Shown one piece after another: positions 13,383 to 24,165 of a DNA stretch of 64,000 nucleotides. The stretch lies in assembly GCF_963855985.1 (NCBI RefSeq), contig NC_087105.1, positions 6,140,501-6,204,500 of the forward strand, in the 5' to 3' direction. The translations under genes were made by a program, and so were the position numbers. A model generated the notes under the pieces. That model worked only from the letters and a program-made list of their open reading frames with translations, ran no database searches and was not told the origin of the DNA. This DNA comes from Ostrinia nubilalis. Lineage: Eukaryota; Arthropoda; Insecta; Lepidoptera; Crambidae. Every line of letters starts with the position of its first letter. Position 1 is the first letter of the stretch.

Positions 13383-14790
13383 TAGGTAGGGTAAACCGTA
13401 TAGCTATTGCCCACTTAGAGATTTCAAACACATTGAGATGAAAAATTAAAGAAAGTATTTTAATTATCGACCATTTATGACTTTTTTCTTATAACTCAAT
13501 AAACTGTTAAACAGAATATTAACAGTTTTTAGTTAAAACTTACGTAACTTAGAAAATATTGAAATAAATTTAAAATCCTCCAAAAAGTACAGTCATTGCC
13601 CATTACTTACACTAATTGCCCACATCAAAGCACAGTAATTGCCCAGTATCTTAAAATAAAATAATCAATTTTAAAATGACAAAATAGGCTTTAAATAAAC
13701 AAAACAAAACATTAATCTTAAATTCTAGTACCTAGTACAGTCTTCAAAATTTCAAAATAAATTGCGTTTGGCCTTATTAACTATATTATCAAATATTTCT
13801 TGACCTGATGTTGATGAGTCAGAATCGGTAGAGACAGAATCATTTACTTCAAAACGTAGATGACGCAAAAATTTGAATTTTTATTTGTAAATTTTATATG
13901 TATTTATTTTTTATCTTCTTTGATATCAGTTCAAGTGGTTGCTCAGAATGTTCAATTACCTGTTGGTTATTCTTCCCTAAAGTTGTATCTATTTCCTTAC
14001 AATTAACATTTTCACTAGTAGATTTAACGTAGGATTTTCATTTTTTGTATTTGCGTTTGAATTTTTATCATTTTTTCAAGCCAAACCATATTTTTCAGCA
14101 ATTTATCTTGTAGCTTCGATCGCTTTTTGCAAATTTTCTATGCTATGTTGAACTTTTGGAGTCTTTGGCATACTGAAAATGAAACATTAAAAGCCATTTC
14201 AATATTTATGCCTGTAAATTGCAAAACAAGTCTAGCAATGAGCAACTTAAACACTGCTACTGCATGGTGGCAACACTCTAATAATAATTGGCCTGGGCAA
14301 TAACTATACATTAACATAATGGCAATAACTGAAATGATGGTGGGCAATAACTAAAAATATACAGATTTACGTGCAGTGATTACCCACCGTTAAAATGACC
14401 GTTAGAAATCAAATTTCATCAGTTATTTTCATTGATAATAGAGAAAACACTTATAATTTCATCATGACTATACACCATTAGTTGAATATTAAATAACTTG
14501 CAAAAAAAATTTAACCTCTAAGCGAGTAATTCCTTAGTAAAATTGTTAAAGTCTTTACCTGTTTGAGTAACATTTTCACCCGTCTTGACAAAATCCGCCA
14601 TAACTGTTTTGTTTTAGTGTTTCCTATTGTAAAATTTAAATCTACTGTACATTGATCTCGGAGCCATCTACCTACTTAGTAAATTCAAATCTAACTAGAG
14701 TGATTCAAAGTCAGCACCTGACAATATTATTCTTAAAGCGGGCAATCACTACCAGTGGGCAATCACTCTCTGATTTACCCTACTTACCTA
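13383..14790. mobile_element. 1.4 kb element with repeated TTGCCCA motifs
   Basis: The ends are inverted repeats: TAGGTAGGGTAAACC on the left, and TTTACCCTACTTACCTA on the right. The motif ATTGCCCA occurs four times in the left half (near 13405, 13597, 13615 and 13637). Its complement TGGGCAAT or a near variant occurs five times in the right half (near 14294, 14342, 14382, 14741 and 14757). Mirror-image subterminal motifs of this kind are usually transposase-binding sites. I see no intact transposase and cannot assign a superfamily. Confidence 0.6.
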
Positions 14791-16008
14791 TCTTTCAATC
14801 TTACAAGAGCATCTTCTCATCATCGTAATAAGGAGCTGAAAATATTGTTCCATGATATAATACCTACACTTAGTTTTAATAATTGATGGTTTTTTCGTGC
14901 TGAGTTCTTTCTGACACTAAATTAAACTTATCCACAAATTCATCGTAAGCAAGGCAAAAAGACTCAATACCAAGGAAATTTCAGAGAGAATTTTAATGAC
15001 TTCTAAAACCTATTTAAAGTATTTGATATTTTGGTTTGTATTACAAAAAAGAAAATTAACATTTTAAGTATTTGGTTGTACTATCCCAACTCAATTTAAC
15101 TAACTTTAATAAGTAGAGTTCGAATTTTTCAGTGTTCAGATAAAAATCAATCAAATTGTCTGAAAAGAAAACGGTATGATTTCGTTTGGAAGAAATAAAC
15201 ATGATTCCGCGCTTACTTAGAGGGAATGTTTATCCGTGAGAATTTACTGAGCCTGATACCATTTGGACATATGACCTGTAGTTACAAGTACAACCCTCAG
15301 GATAGAAGAAGATTTAAAAAACATCTAAATCTTGAAGAAATAACGTCTACATAATAATCACTGCACGCCCGACTGACTTCAGAGACCAAATGTATTAAAT
15401 AAGATTTTAAACAATGATGAGAATGTTATGGATCATTATAATTAATTTATTAACTCGTTGAAAATGTTTAGAGAAAGAACTTATATTAATATTATCTTAG
15501 GCGTGTATTAAGATAATAATGTAACTAATTATTATGTAGACAGATAATTTGTCGTGTACTTACTTCGCACAATAGATAACTGGATTCAATTAGCGCACAT
15601 AAAATACAGTTATTTACGTTTATTTATTGAAATATTACTCAGTTGTTGGAAATACCTGGCCAATCTAACTCGTAACACTTTCACTGCAAAACAATAACAA
15701 CTTAGATAGCAGCTTATCAATTGTTATCACATGCACTATGCCTATCTAAAGATTAGGTCTCTGGTAAGATAACTGTGTGGCAAATTAGTTAATGTTAATA
15801 TTTGCGATAGTTTCTTCCAAAATTAACTGTTAAAATGATAGGTAAAATTGAAAATCACAGGGAAGGGGCGTCTTTGCACTGCAGTTTCTATGGGTCGTCA
15901 GTGTATTTCTATGGCACATAAAACTATGTATAGATAGACTACACCGCGCTCACGGATGTAAATTCGGACTAAAATATCAGGCTATTCGCGACTGCTGTTT
16001 GACAAAAC
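14791..16008. other. AT-rich intergenic DNA
   Basis: No open frame of note and no repeat structure recognised. Confidence 0.4.
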
Positions 16009-17645
16009 TACACTCGCGAGCAAAAGTATGGAATCACTTACATGAAATTGTTTCCACACGATCTTGTGTACTAACTAATTTGTTAGTAACAAAAAGAGTG
16101 GCACCATTTTAAAGATTAAACTTTTAGCTTTAAATTGATACCAAATTCATTTAAATCACACCGGTATTTAAACAGATATCCCGGCTGATGTGAAGAAGTA
16201 AGGAAAAAGACATGTATCAAATGTTTGATACGTCGCGAGTTGCGGCTTATTTAGCCCTTATAAAAGCATGTGTTTTCGGATTTTTGCTTTCACACGTTGA
16301 TCCATACACATCTCCGCTTCTTTTGACACTTTACCTGAGATTCTACACCTATAGAAGCAGCACAAATTGTTGCACTATTGCAAGAAGGGTTCAGCCAGTG
16401 GGCTGTCGCACGTCAGCTCCACGTAAGCCAGTCCTGGGTTTCGAAAGTTTTAAGACGCTTTCGGGAGACTAGTGGCTTTATCCAGAGACCAAGATCTGAA
16501 CAGCGCCGGTGCACATTGCAGAGGGATGACTGTTTTTCATGTCAACCTCTCTACGAAATCGTCATTTGACTGGTATCGACGTCCAGCAAGAGCTCAGAAA
16601 TGTTCGTGGGATAGCTGTTAGCAAGTGAACAGTTCATCTAAGACATAAGCAATCGAATTTGATTCCAAAAAGGCCTGCCACAGGCTCGAAACTGACGGCA
16701 GGTCACCGACAAGCACGCTTTCAATTTGCTCGCATACATTTTGATGGGAAGGCGAGTAATGGAGGCGAGTTCTGTTCTCCGATGAATGCAGACTGTGTTA
16801 GCAGTGCAGCAGTCAAACAGGTCGGGTCTATAGGCGGCCTGGGGAGTGATTTGTGCAGTGCTGATTCGCTGAAACAGTGGCTTATGGGGGTTGGCTTGCT
16901 CGCCTTCCCATCGAGATGGATAGAGCAAATTGAAGGCGTGCTTGTCAGTGACCTGCCGTCAGTTTCGAGCCTGTGGCAGGCCTTTTTAGAGTCAATTTCG
17001 ATTGCTTATGTCTTAGACGAACTGTCCACTCGCTAACAGCTATCCCACGAACATTTCTGAGCTCTTGTTGGACGTCGATACCAGTCAAATAACGATTTTG
17101 TAGAGAGGTTGACATGATGAAACGGTCATCCCTCTGTGATGTGCACCGACGCTGTTCAGATCTTGGTCTCGGGATAAAGCCACCAGTCTCCCGAAAGCGT
17201 CTTAAAACTTTCGAAACCCAGGACTGGTTTATGTGGAGCTGACGTGCGACAGTCCGCTGGCTGAGCCCTTCTTGCAATAGTGCAACGATTTGTGCTACTT
17301 CTGTAGGTGTAGAATCTCAGGTAAAGTGTCAAAAGAAGCGGAGATGTGTATGGATCAACGTGTGAAAGCAAAAATCCGAAAACAATGCTTTTATAGGGGC
17401 TAAATAAGCCGCAACTCGCGACGTATCAAACATTTGAAACATGTCTTTTTCCTTACTTCTTCACATCAGCCGGGATATCTTTTTAAATACCGGTGTGATT
17501 TCAATGAATTTGGTATCAATTTAAAGCTAAAAATTTAATCTTTAAAATGGTGCCACTCTTTTTGTTACTAACAAATTAGTTAGTACACAAGATCGCGTGG
17601 AAACAATTTCATGTAAGTGATTCCATACTTTTGCTCGCAAGTGTA
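16009..17645. mobile_element. 1.64 kb palindromic Tc1-like element with two head-to-head transposase N-terminal parts
   Basis: The two halves are inverted copies of each other for about 730 bases per arm, with a unique centre near 16750-16895. Outer ends read TACACTCGCGAGCAAAAGTA and, on the other strand, TACACTTGCGAGCAAAAGTA, with TA at each junction, the usual Tc1/mariner target. Each arm encodes, toward the centre, a Tc1-type helix-turn-helix region (ARQLHINQSWVSKVLRRFRE, then RPRSEQRRC) and a following block (TGIDVQQELRNVRG), interrupted by stops and frameshifts. The catalytic C-terminal half is missing, so the element is not autonomous. The right arm (minus strand, 16945-17277) is better preserved than the left. 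Confidence 0.85.
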
Positions 17646-18303
17646 TAAGAGATCAATAGGTCTCAAGCCAGCAATTAGGTGGCACCTAAAATTGAATTCT
17701 AAACGAATAATAAAAAGAGGTACAGTTTGTAAGTTTGCCAGTAGGTATTTTCCGGAAGTATTTAATAACTTTAACTACGCAACCAATTTTGAAAATTCAT
17801 CCACGATGCAGAAATAGTTGTAGCTTACATTATATTTATGTATCTTATACCTACTCGTATCTATCTTTAACAGACTGAAATTCAGGCGGACGAAGTCGCC
17901 GGAAAAAGCTAGTATTTATTATGGTAATAATGATCTCCGGTATAATACTATCATAGTTATTTAACATGAGTAGTTGGTACCCTCGATATTAAAGTGCTAC
18001 AATTTTGTCCCATTAACTATGCACGTCTGATGTGTACATTTGTTGAATGACTCACTTTACTGAAGCATACTTTGTTAGCATGTCGCGTTAATTTTGATTC
18101 TTAGCCAATATGTTTAATATGTTTTATTAAGATACGCAAGCAGATGCAGTTTATTCCTGCAATTAGGGTAATTATCTCTGATTATACGTAGTTTATGATT
18201 GATGTTTTTATTAGGTACTTAGTTATAATGAACGTTTATATTCTGAGCAAGAGAGTTCGTTATATTACTAAAACACACACAATGACAATATTAAAAGAAA
18301 TGT
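17646..18303. other. AT-rich spacer with a Helitron-like 3' end
   Basis: The only structure I see is GCGGACGAAGTCGCCGG followed by AAAAAGCTAGT at about 17887-17913. It resembles the hairpin plus CTAG end of the Helitron-like family seen at 34679 and 61407. Nothing else is recognised. Confidence 0.35.
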
Positions 18304-18440
18304 CCCCACTGGGTGGACCGGCTATCTGGTGAAGGTCGCTGGAAGAACCTGTATGCTGGCAACCCAGGACCAGTCTTTATGGAAATCCTTGGGGAGGCCT
18401 TTTTGTCCAGCAGTGGACGTCATTTGGCTGAAACGAACGA
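18304..18440 (+). mobile_element. Non-LTR retrotransposon 3' fragment
   Basis: The plus strand gives a frameshifted form of the conserved tail (YLVKVAGRTCMLATQDQSLW, then LGEAF), ending in GCTGAAACGAACGATCG. It is 5'-truncated and of the same family as 4677-4826. Confidence 0.75.
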
Positions 18441-18804
18441 TCGTTTATATTCTGATCTCGAAGTAAGGGTCAGTCTTATTACTAACATTACCTACGTATA
18501 ATGACCAGACAACGTATAAACAGATGATGTAGTATGAGTCAGATGCGATGCACTTAAGTACTTTACTCATTACACAAACGTTGAAATCTTATGGGAACCG
18601 AATCCTCGACCATTGCGGATTGGATGCAACTGCACATAGCCGACTTGTCAATATGCGTGTAATGGCACTAGTTAGCACTAAAAAGGGAAATCAACTAGGT
18701 TTCGTTGTGGCTGACTTTGTGACCGGTTTTGTACCAAGTTCAATACCAAGGCGAGTGTATATTATATTGAGGCTAACTGGAGCAACCTGTTCTATTCAAG
18801 ACAA

Positions 18805-19018
18805 TTTCGTTTCGTTTCAGCCAAATGACGTCCACTGCTGGACAAAGGCCTCCCCCACGGATTTCTTCGACCGTCCTGCGCTGCCTGCATCCAGGTACTT
18901 CCCGCGACCTTCAAGTCTCAACAAAACTGAGCAAATAATCACTTCTTTTTTGTATGGCTCAGCTGGGAATCGAACCTGCGAGTCGAGAGTTCGACACTAG
19001 CCACTGGACTACGGAGGC
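18805..19018 (-). mobile_element. SINE: tRNA-like head fused to a LINE-like 3' tail
   Basis: Read on the minus strand it starts with a tRNA-like head (GCCTCCGTAGTCCAGTGG as A box region and GGTTCGATTCCC as B box). It then passes through about 45 bases into the same 3' tail as the LINE pieces at 4677 and 18304, ending GGCTGAAACGAAACG. The head cannot fold as a full tRNA because its acceptor stem does not close. A pol III promoter plus the tail of a partner LINE is the classic build of a tRNA-derived SINE. Confidence 0.75.
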
Positions 19019-19312
19019 AATGCACATTAACATCCTTTGTTTAATTTTTCAGCGATGGAGATGCTCAGCTCTTGTATAGATTTATCTTAGGAATATTGGC
19101 GCAACTTAAAATTAGAGTAATTTGTGCAAGTCATCTTAAAAAAGTACTAAGCATACATGAATGAGTGACAAAATGTTATTTCTTAGCTTTGCTTTCGCAG
19201 ATAATGCTAACAGTGACGAATAAAGTATAAATATCCCAACAACCTGTTTTGTGTTCTATGAAGAACTAGTATAGCCTGCAGCTTTCCGCGTGGATGTATC
19301 TCAGAAAGTCTA
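19019..19312. other. Short AT-rich spacer
   Basis: Nothing recognised. Confidence 0.4.
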
Positions 19313-20941
19313 TACAGGGTGACAGGTAAAGCGATACATTCCTTGAAAGGGGTTAAAGTAGAGCTTATTTGCAGTCATTTAAGTCATATGACACCATGTC
19401 CGAAACTTGTTCATTTCCAAGTTATTCAAGATTTAAGTATTTTTTAAAAATCTCCAGTTTTTATGTTAAAATGTACCCTTGTAATGAAGAATACGGAATA
19501 ATGTTAACTTTTTTGTTGTATTCGTATAGCTAAATAATAAGATTGACATTTTAAATTAAAATTTGCAAGAAAGAATCGTCATTACTCAAGTAAAAGCTAA
19601 AAAACCATGTATTATTTTGCAAAAAAAAATATGTTTTAGGTAATTAAACGAAGAATTTCCAAGAAAAAATGTATGGAATGTTGTGTACAAATTACAGAAT
19701 TTAGTTCCTTGATTCATTAGCTATTCAAAAAGGTACAGGTGTTTAACAAACACTACATAATTATTTTTTTATTTGAATTTAAACGTCTAGTAAGATACTT
19801 TCATAAAAAAAAAAATAAAAAAAAAAGTCACACTAACAACTGTTTTTGGGTTTCAATAAATGAAAAACTTAGTATTTTAACAATAATTGTATCACCTAAT
19901 TTTATCTAGGTACATTATTTTAAGTCCTGCTCAAACTGTGAGCCCCGTCTTCTAATACAAGCTCGTAGTCTGTTTCTCACTTCTGTTTTTGTGACTCTTG
20001 TTGTCAAACTTTGCTGAATATCTTGAGCTGCCCTCTAAATGCGCTCACGAAGCTTTCACACACACAGCACACTTTCGGCTCAGTGTACGCCAATGGATGG
20101 ATCAACAATATCCACTTCGTTGGATTGGGCGCGGTGGACCCATTCCTTGGCCAGCCAGAAGTCCGGATCTGACCCCTTGCAATTTTTATTTATGGGGTCA
20201 CATGAAGTATCTCTTGTATGTAACCCCCGTAAACAACGAGCAAGAGCTTCGTGAGCGCATTCGGAGGGCAGCTCAAGATATTCAGCAGTTTAGCTTGTAT
20301 TAGAAGACGGGGCTCACAGTTTGAGCAGGACTTAAAATAATGTACCTAGATAAAATTAGGTGATACAATTATTATTAAAATACTAAGTTTTTCATTTATT
20401 GAGACCCAAGAACAGTTGTTAGTGTGACTTTCTTATTTATTTATTTTTTTATGAAAGTATCTTACTAGACGTTTAAATTCAAATAAAAAAATAATGATGT
20501 AGTGTTTGTTAAACAACTGTACCTTTTTGAATAGCTAATGAATCAAGGAACTAAATTCTGTAATTTATACACAACATTCCATACATTTTTTCTTGGAAAT
20601 TCTTCGTTTAAATACCTAAAACATATTTTTTTTGCAAAATAATACATGGTTTTTTAGCTTTTACTTGAGTAATAACGATTCTTTCTTGCAAATTTTAATT
20701 TAAAATGTCAATCTTATTATTTAGCTATACGAATACAACAAAAAAGTTAACATTATTCCGTATTCTTCATTACAAGGGTACATTTTAACATAAAATCTGG
20801 AGATTTTTAAAAAATACTTAAATCTTGAATAACTTGGAAATGAACAAGTTTCGGACATGGTGTCATATGACTTAAATGACTGCAAATAAGCTCTACTTTA
20901 ACCCCTTTCAAGGAATGTATCGCTTTACCTGTCACCCTGTA
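19313..20941. mobile_element. 1.63 kb palindromic mariner-type element with a transposase C-terminal fragment
   Basis: The arms are inverted copies of each other for roughly 700 bases, with outer ends TACAGGGTGACAGGTAAAGC and its mirror image and TA at the borders. The unique centre (about 20060-20260, plus strand) encodes a degraded IS630/Tc1/mariner transposase C-terminus with the family signature PARSPDLTPCNFYLWG, followed by NNEQELRERIRRAAQDIQQF. The helix-turn-helix and most of the catalytic domain are absent, so the element is not autonomous. It is built like 16009-17645 but keeps the opposite end of a transposase. Confidence 0.85.
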
Positions 20942-21537
20942 TTTGTAATTTATTTGAATTTATTAGCTGTCTCAATTACCTACAGATTAACAATACCAAC
21001 TTGATAAAAACTGTCTTTACAACATAATTTATAAGTATAAGCTGTAAATTACCTATATGTTAGACAAATAATTCATTCATCATTTATTATCTTGGTGATT
21101 CATATTAATTTACTTTCATGAATTCGTGTTTCTGTCACATGTAATGCAATAAAATGTAGGTATTATTTTTTAATACCGAAAATAGCTTCTCAGTACCTAC
21201 AAAGATTACAAAACGTGTTATAATCTTTAGCGCGTCACATTATGGCAATTTTTGGGGTTACGTCATTGTTTTCTTGAGATTAGACGTTTCATGTTTATTA
21301 TATTTGTTGGGCTAGTAGATGATAGATCGCCTGCTTTATTTCTCGCAATCACAACGAAATACGAATGCATGTATTCATAAGTCTTTACATTTTATCTCAA
21401 TCGTAAAATTTTTGATTTACGATTCTCTATCTTATCTACTCTACCCTTCAATGTCTGATTGAAACGCAGTGAAATGTTGTTTTGCATTGCAGCCGCAATA
21501 ATTTATGCGCAAATGCAAAGAAAGCAAGATGCGCCTA
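20942..21537. other. AT-rich spacer
   Basis: No gene or element ends recognised. Confidence 0.4.
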
Positions 21538-22641
21538 TACCTTGATTTTTTAGAATCCAGCAGAGATGTAAACAAATACTTTCATACACAATTACACCAT
21601 AATCACTTACGTGTTCATAATATCATACACATTATTTAACAAGCCCATGAAACCAACTTTATTTTCACGTTTATACAAATTTGAAATCAATCTTTGAAAC
21701 AAATTATTTTAGCAAAATACGTGGACGATGAAAATTTGTGAGACTTGTCAAATTGACTTGACGTTTAAAATCATGTGTTATCTCCATATTGTCTATGACT
21801 TGTCTCTGACACATCAGTGCTGTAACCTGTGAGTCATAGACAATAATCTGTAAATTTAATCGATATTATATTAAGTATTCACTTATTCCGATTACTGATT
21901 AATTTTAAATAATAAATATACGATACTTTGTTTAGTTTTCCAGCGATAACTTCGACAATATTGGAGATAACGTAAAATTATTTTTCTACTTTTAGTGTAT
22001 ACTTTTTCGGAGTCAGTTTAACTTTTAGTCGGTTTTATTTTAACGAAATTATTTTACTTTTTTATGCAATTATGCTTACGTATTGTTCCATTGCTTATTT
22101 TTTTATAAAAGATAATAAAAAAATTTGACATGACATTGACAGATATGTCAAAATCCACCAATCACGCAGCATTTGGAACTCGCGTCTACGTATTGCCATC
22201 TGGCGAATTTTTCAATCGCGAAAACCCTCATTGATAGCATCTTAAATTACCTCCCTAGCGGAATAGAGCAACAAAGAACTGAGCGAACGAGATGTCACTA
22301 GTAGCAACACTGTCAAACAGAACTTTTTGCAACTATTTGAAATTTAATAACTTTACGGATAACATTGATTGTTTTACTGTCCAGTGTGTTTTTTGATTAC
22401 ATCTGTGCATACAGTTTGTTTCCTGTTCTCGTTCTTAATCAGTTCACATTCAATGTTGCGACTTTGTTGCATATTTTTAGTATTTTGACGATCACCCGGC
22501 GATGATACGCAAGTACTACAATATTTCACTTCGCGATTAACGAGAGGTTTTGTCGCATCACTAGTTCACAGACTAAAAATATTTTTATGTCAGTTGGCCA
22601 TATTTGATGACATTTCTGCTGATTTCTAAAAAATTAGACTG
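21538..22641. mobile_element. 1.1 kb non-autonomous TA-target element, copy 1
   Basis: It is about 1.1 kb, flanked by TA on both sides (GCGCC-TA and TA-GGCG), with imperfect terminal inverted repeats (GATTTTTTAGAATCCAGCAG on the left, CTGCTGATTTCTAAAAAATT on the right). A second copy lies at 42353-43381, nearly identical except for an internal replacement of about 100 bases. No transposase frame is seen. Confidence 0.8.
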
Positions 22642-22679
22642 TAGGCGAATTGAAATTGCAACTCGTACAAAGGTGTTGT

Positions 22680-23245
22680 TTAGTTGTTATGCGCGCTACG
22701 CCTCCATTAGCTGGATCGGTTGCGAGTCCACTCGACACACTCAGGTAGCGCCGGGATAAAAACAACACTTGAAATGGAACGGACGCACCTCGCTCTCACC
22801 TAGATAACGCTCAACGCTCGCCAACATCCATCAACCTTCAACCCAAACCTGGACTCAATCGGCAGCCCCGTCGCCCATTCACAGCACACGCACTCTGATA
22901 ATAATGTAAATAGGGCTTAGCGTCCAATGAATGAGCCTTATAACATGTAAATTCGTCGTTCACAAATCGCGACAGAACACCGCGCGTAGGCGTCGGGCTT
23001 GAATGAAAATAAACATCGACGGGTCTTACCTTTCAATTTTTATAAGATCCAGATTAACGATATGTTCACAGCACAGAGTAAAGAGGTTCGCAATGTGGTT
23101 ATTACACAGAACTGTTGGGCACAACACTGTTTGGGACGCGGCTGTGTCGCGGCGCGGTCGGGCGTACGACGGGCCGGCCGGTTCGTTCGACACTGTCGTA
23201 GGTGCGCTCGCGTCGCACGCACACTGACGCGTTCATTCAAATAAA
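22680..23245. promoter_or_regulatory. CpG-rich block, possible promoter or untranslated exon
   Basis: About 560 bases are much richer in C, G and CpG than the surroundings, ending in a very CpG-dense patch at 23120-23230. Both strands carry short open frames that look like composition effects. A minus-strand donor-like AG|GTGAGAG is present near 22800. It could be the upstream region of a leftward gene, such as the one with an exon at 1208-1343, but I have no link between them. Confidence 0.3.
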
Positions 23246-23704
23246 GCCGCTCCGTGGAGGGGAGAACTTATGAATGGACGTAGTGGTCGTATAGATACCG
23301 CTGATAAGACACTGTGCAAGCATTATACAATATGATACGACCCGAACGGCCGAAAACGTTTCCAGTGACAACGCGATAGATGTCAGATGCCAGCGAAATT
23401 GGAAACTTGGTTTCGAAATACTCTAATAAGGTCACTCGCTGGAAGTGGCTCAGATGAAAATTAACATGAACCAAATACATAGGTTAATATAAATTATGAA
23501 TACAGTTCAGGAATTGATTTGCATCTGAATATTTTGAGAATATCATTTTCTCAGAAATATTCGACTGTTGACAAATATCCTTCTATCTATTCATAAATTG
23601 TTGATATAAAAAAAATTAAACGACTAACCAGAACTTGTTTTCAATGAAAAGATGCTTTTGTAAATAAATTAGTATTTAATACCTTTGATACGTTCCCTTA
23701 CTTA

Positions 23705-23972
23705 TACAGGGTGTTAGGTAAATGGGTATATGAGCCGACACTACCCCATGTTAAGATGGGCATATAAATGGTATGGTGAAGTCAGAAATTTGATATCATC
23801 ACTTTATTTTTTTAAATTTTCATACAAAATTTTTTTTTTTTAATCAGATTTGTATGAAAATTAAAATAATTAAAATGAAGATATTAATTTTCTGACTTCA
23901 CCATACCATTTATATGCCCATGTTAACATGGGCTAGTGTCGGCTCATATACCCATTTACCTAACACCCTGTA
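23705..23972. mobile_element. Palindromic MITE, ACAGGGTGTTAGGTAAATGG family, copy 1
   Basis: Nearly the whole 268 bases fold back: TACAGGGTGTTAGGTAAATG on the left, mirrored exactly at the right end, with TA at the borders. Inner arms also pair (GGTATGGTGAAGTCAG and its complement). Other copies are at 35444-35698 and 42341-43639. It is non-coding. Confidence 0.85.
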
Positions 23973-24165
23973 TACATACAAAAGCAACAATGTATACAAT
24001 AATAACTTGATATAAATAATATCAGCGTGTAAGACAGTTCGAATTACGCGGGAGGTTTCGGGTTCGCTTAAAAGATTCGATGCCGAAAAAATACTGTGGA
24101 TTTTTTCCAAAACCGGTTTCCACGAACGAACTAAAATGTTATAAGGCGTGTTAAAAACAGTTTTC

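Noticed and set aside
16212..17371. Several open frames of 63-125 codons on both strands
   Set aside because: Pieces of a broken, palindromic transposon and not host genes.
18953..19018. tRNA gene
   Set aside because: A and B boxes present but the acceptor stem does not close and the sequence continues into a LINE-like tail, so it is a SINE head. The same holds for 24421-24622, 31048-31197 and 48585-48749.
22999..23244. Overlapping frames of 66-81 codons on both strands
   Set aside because: Composition effect of a CpG-rich block; no domain or splice support.
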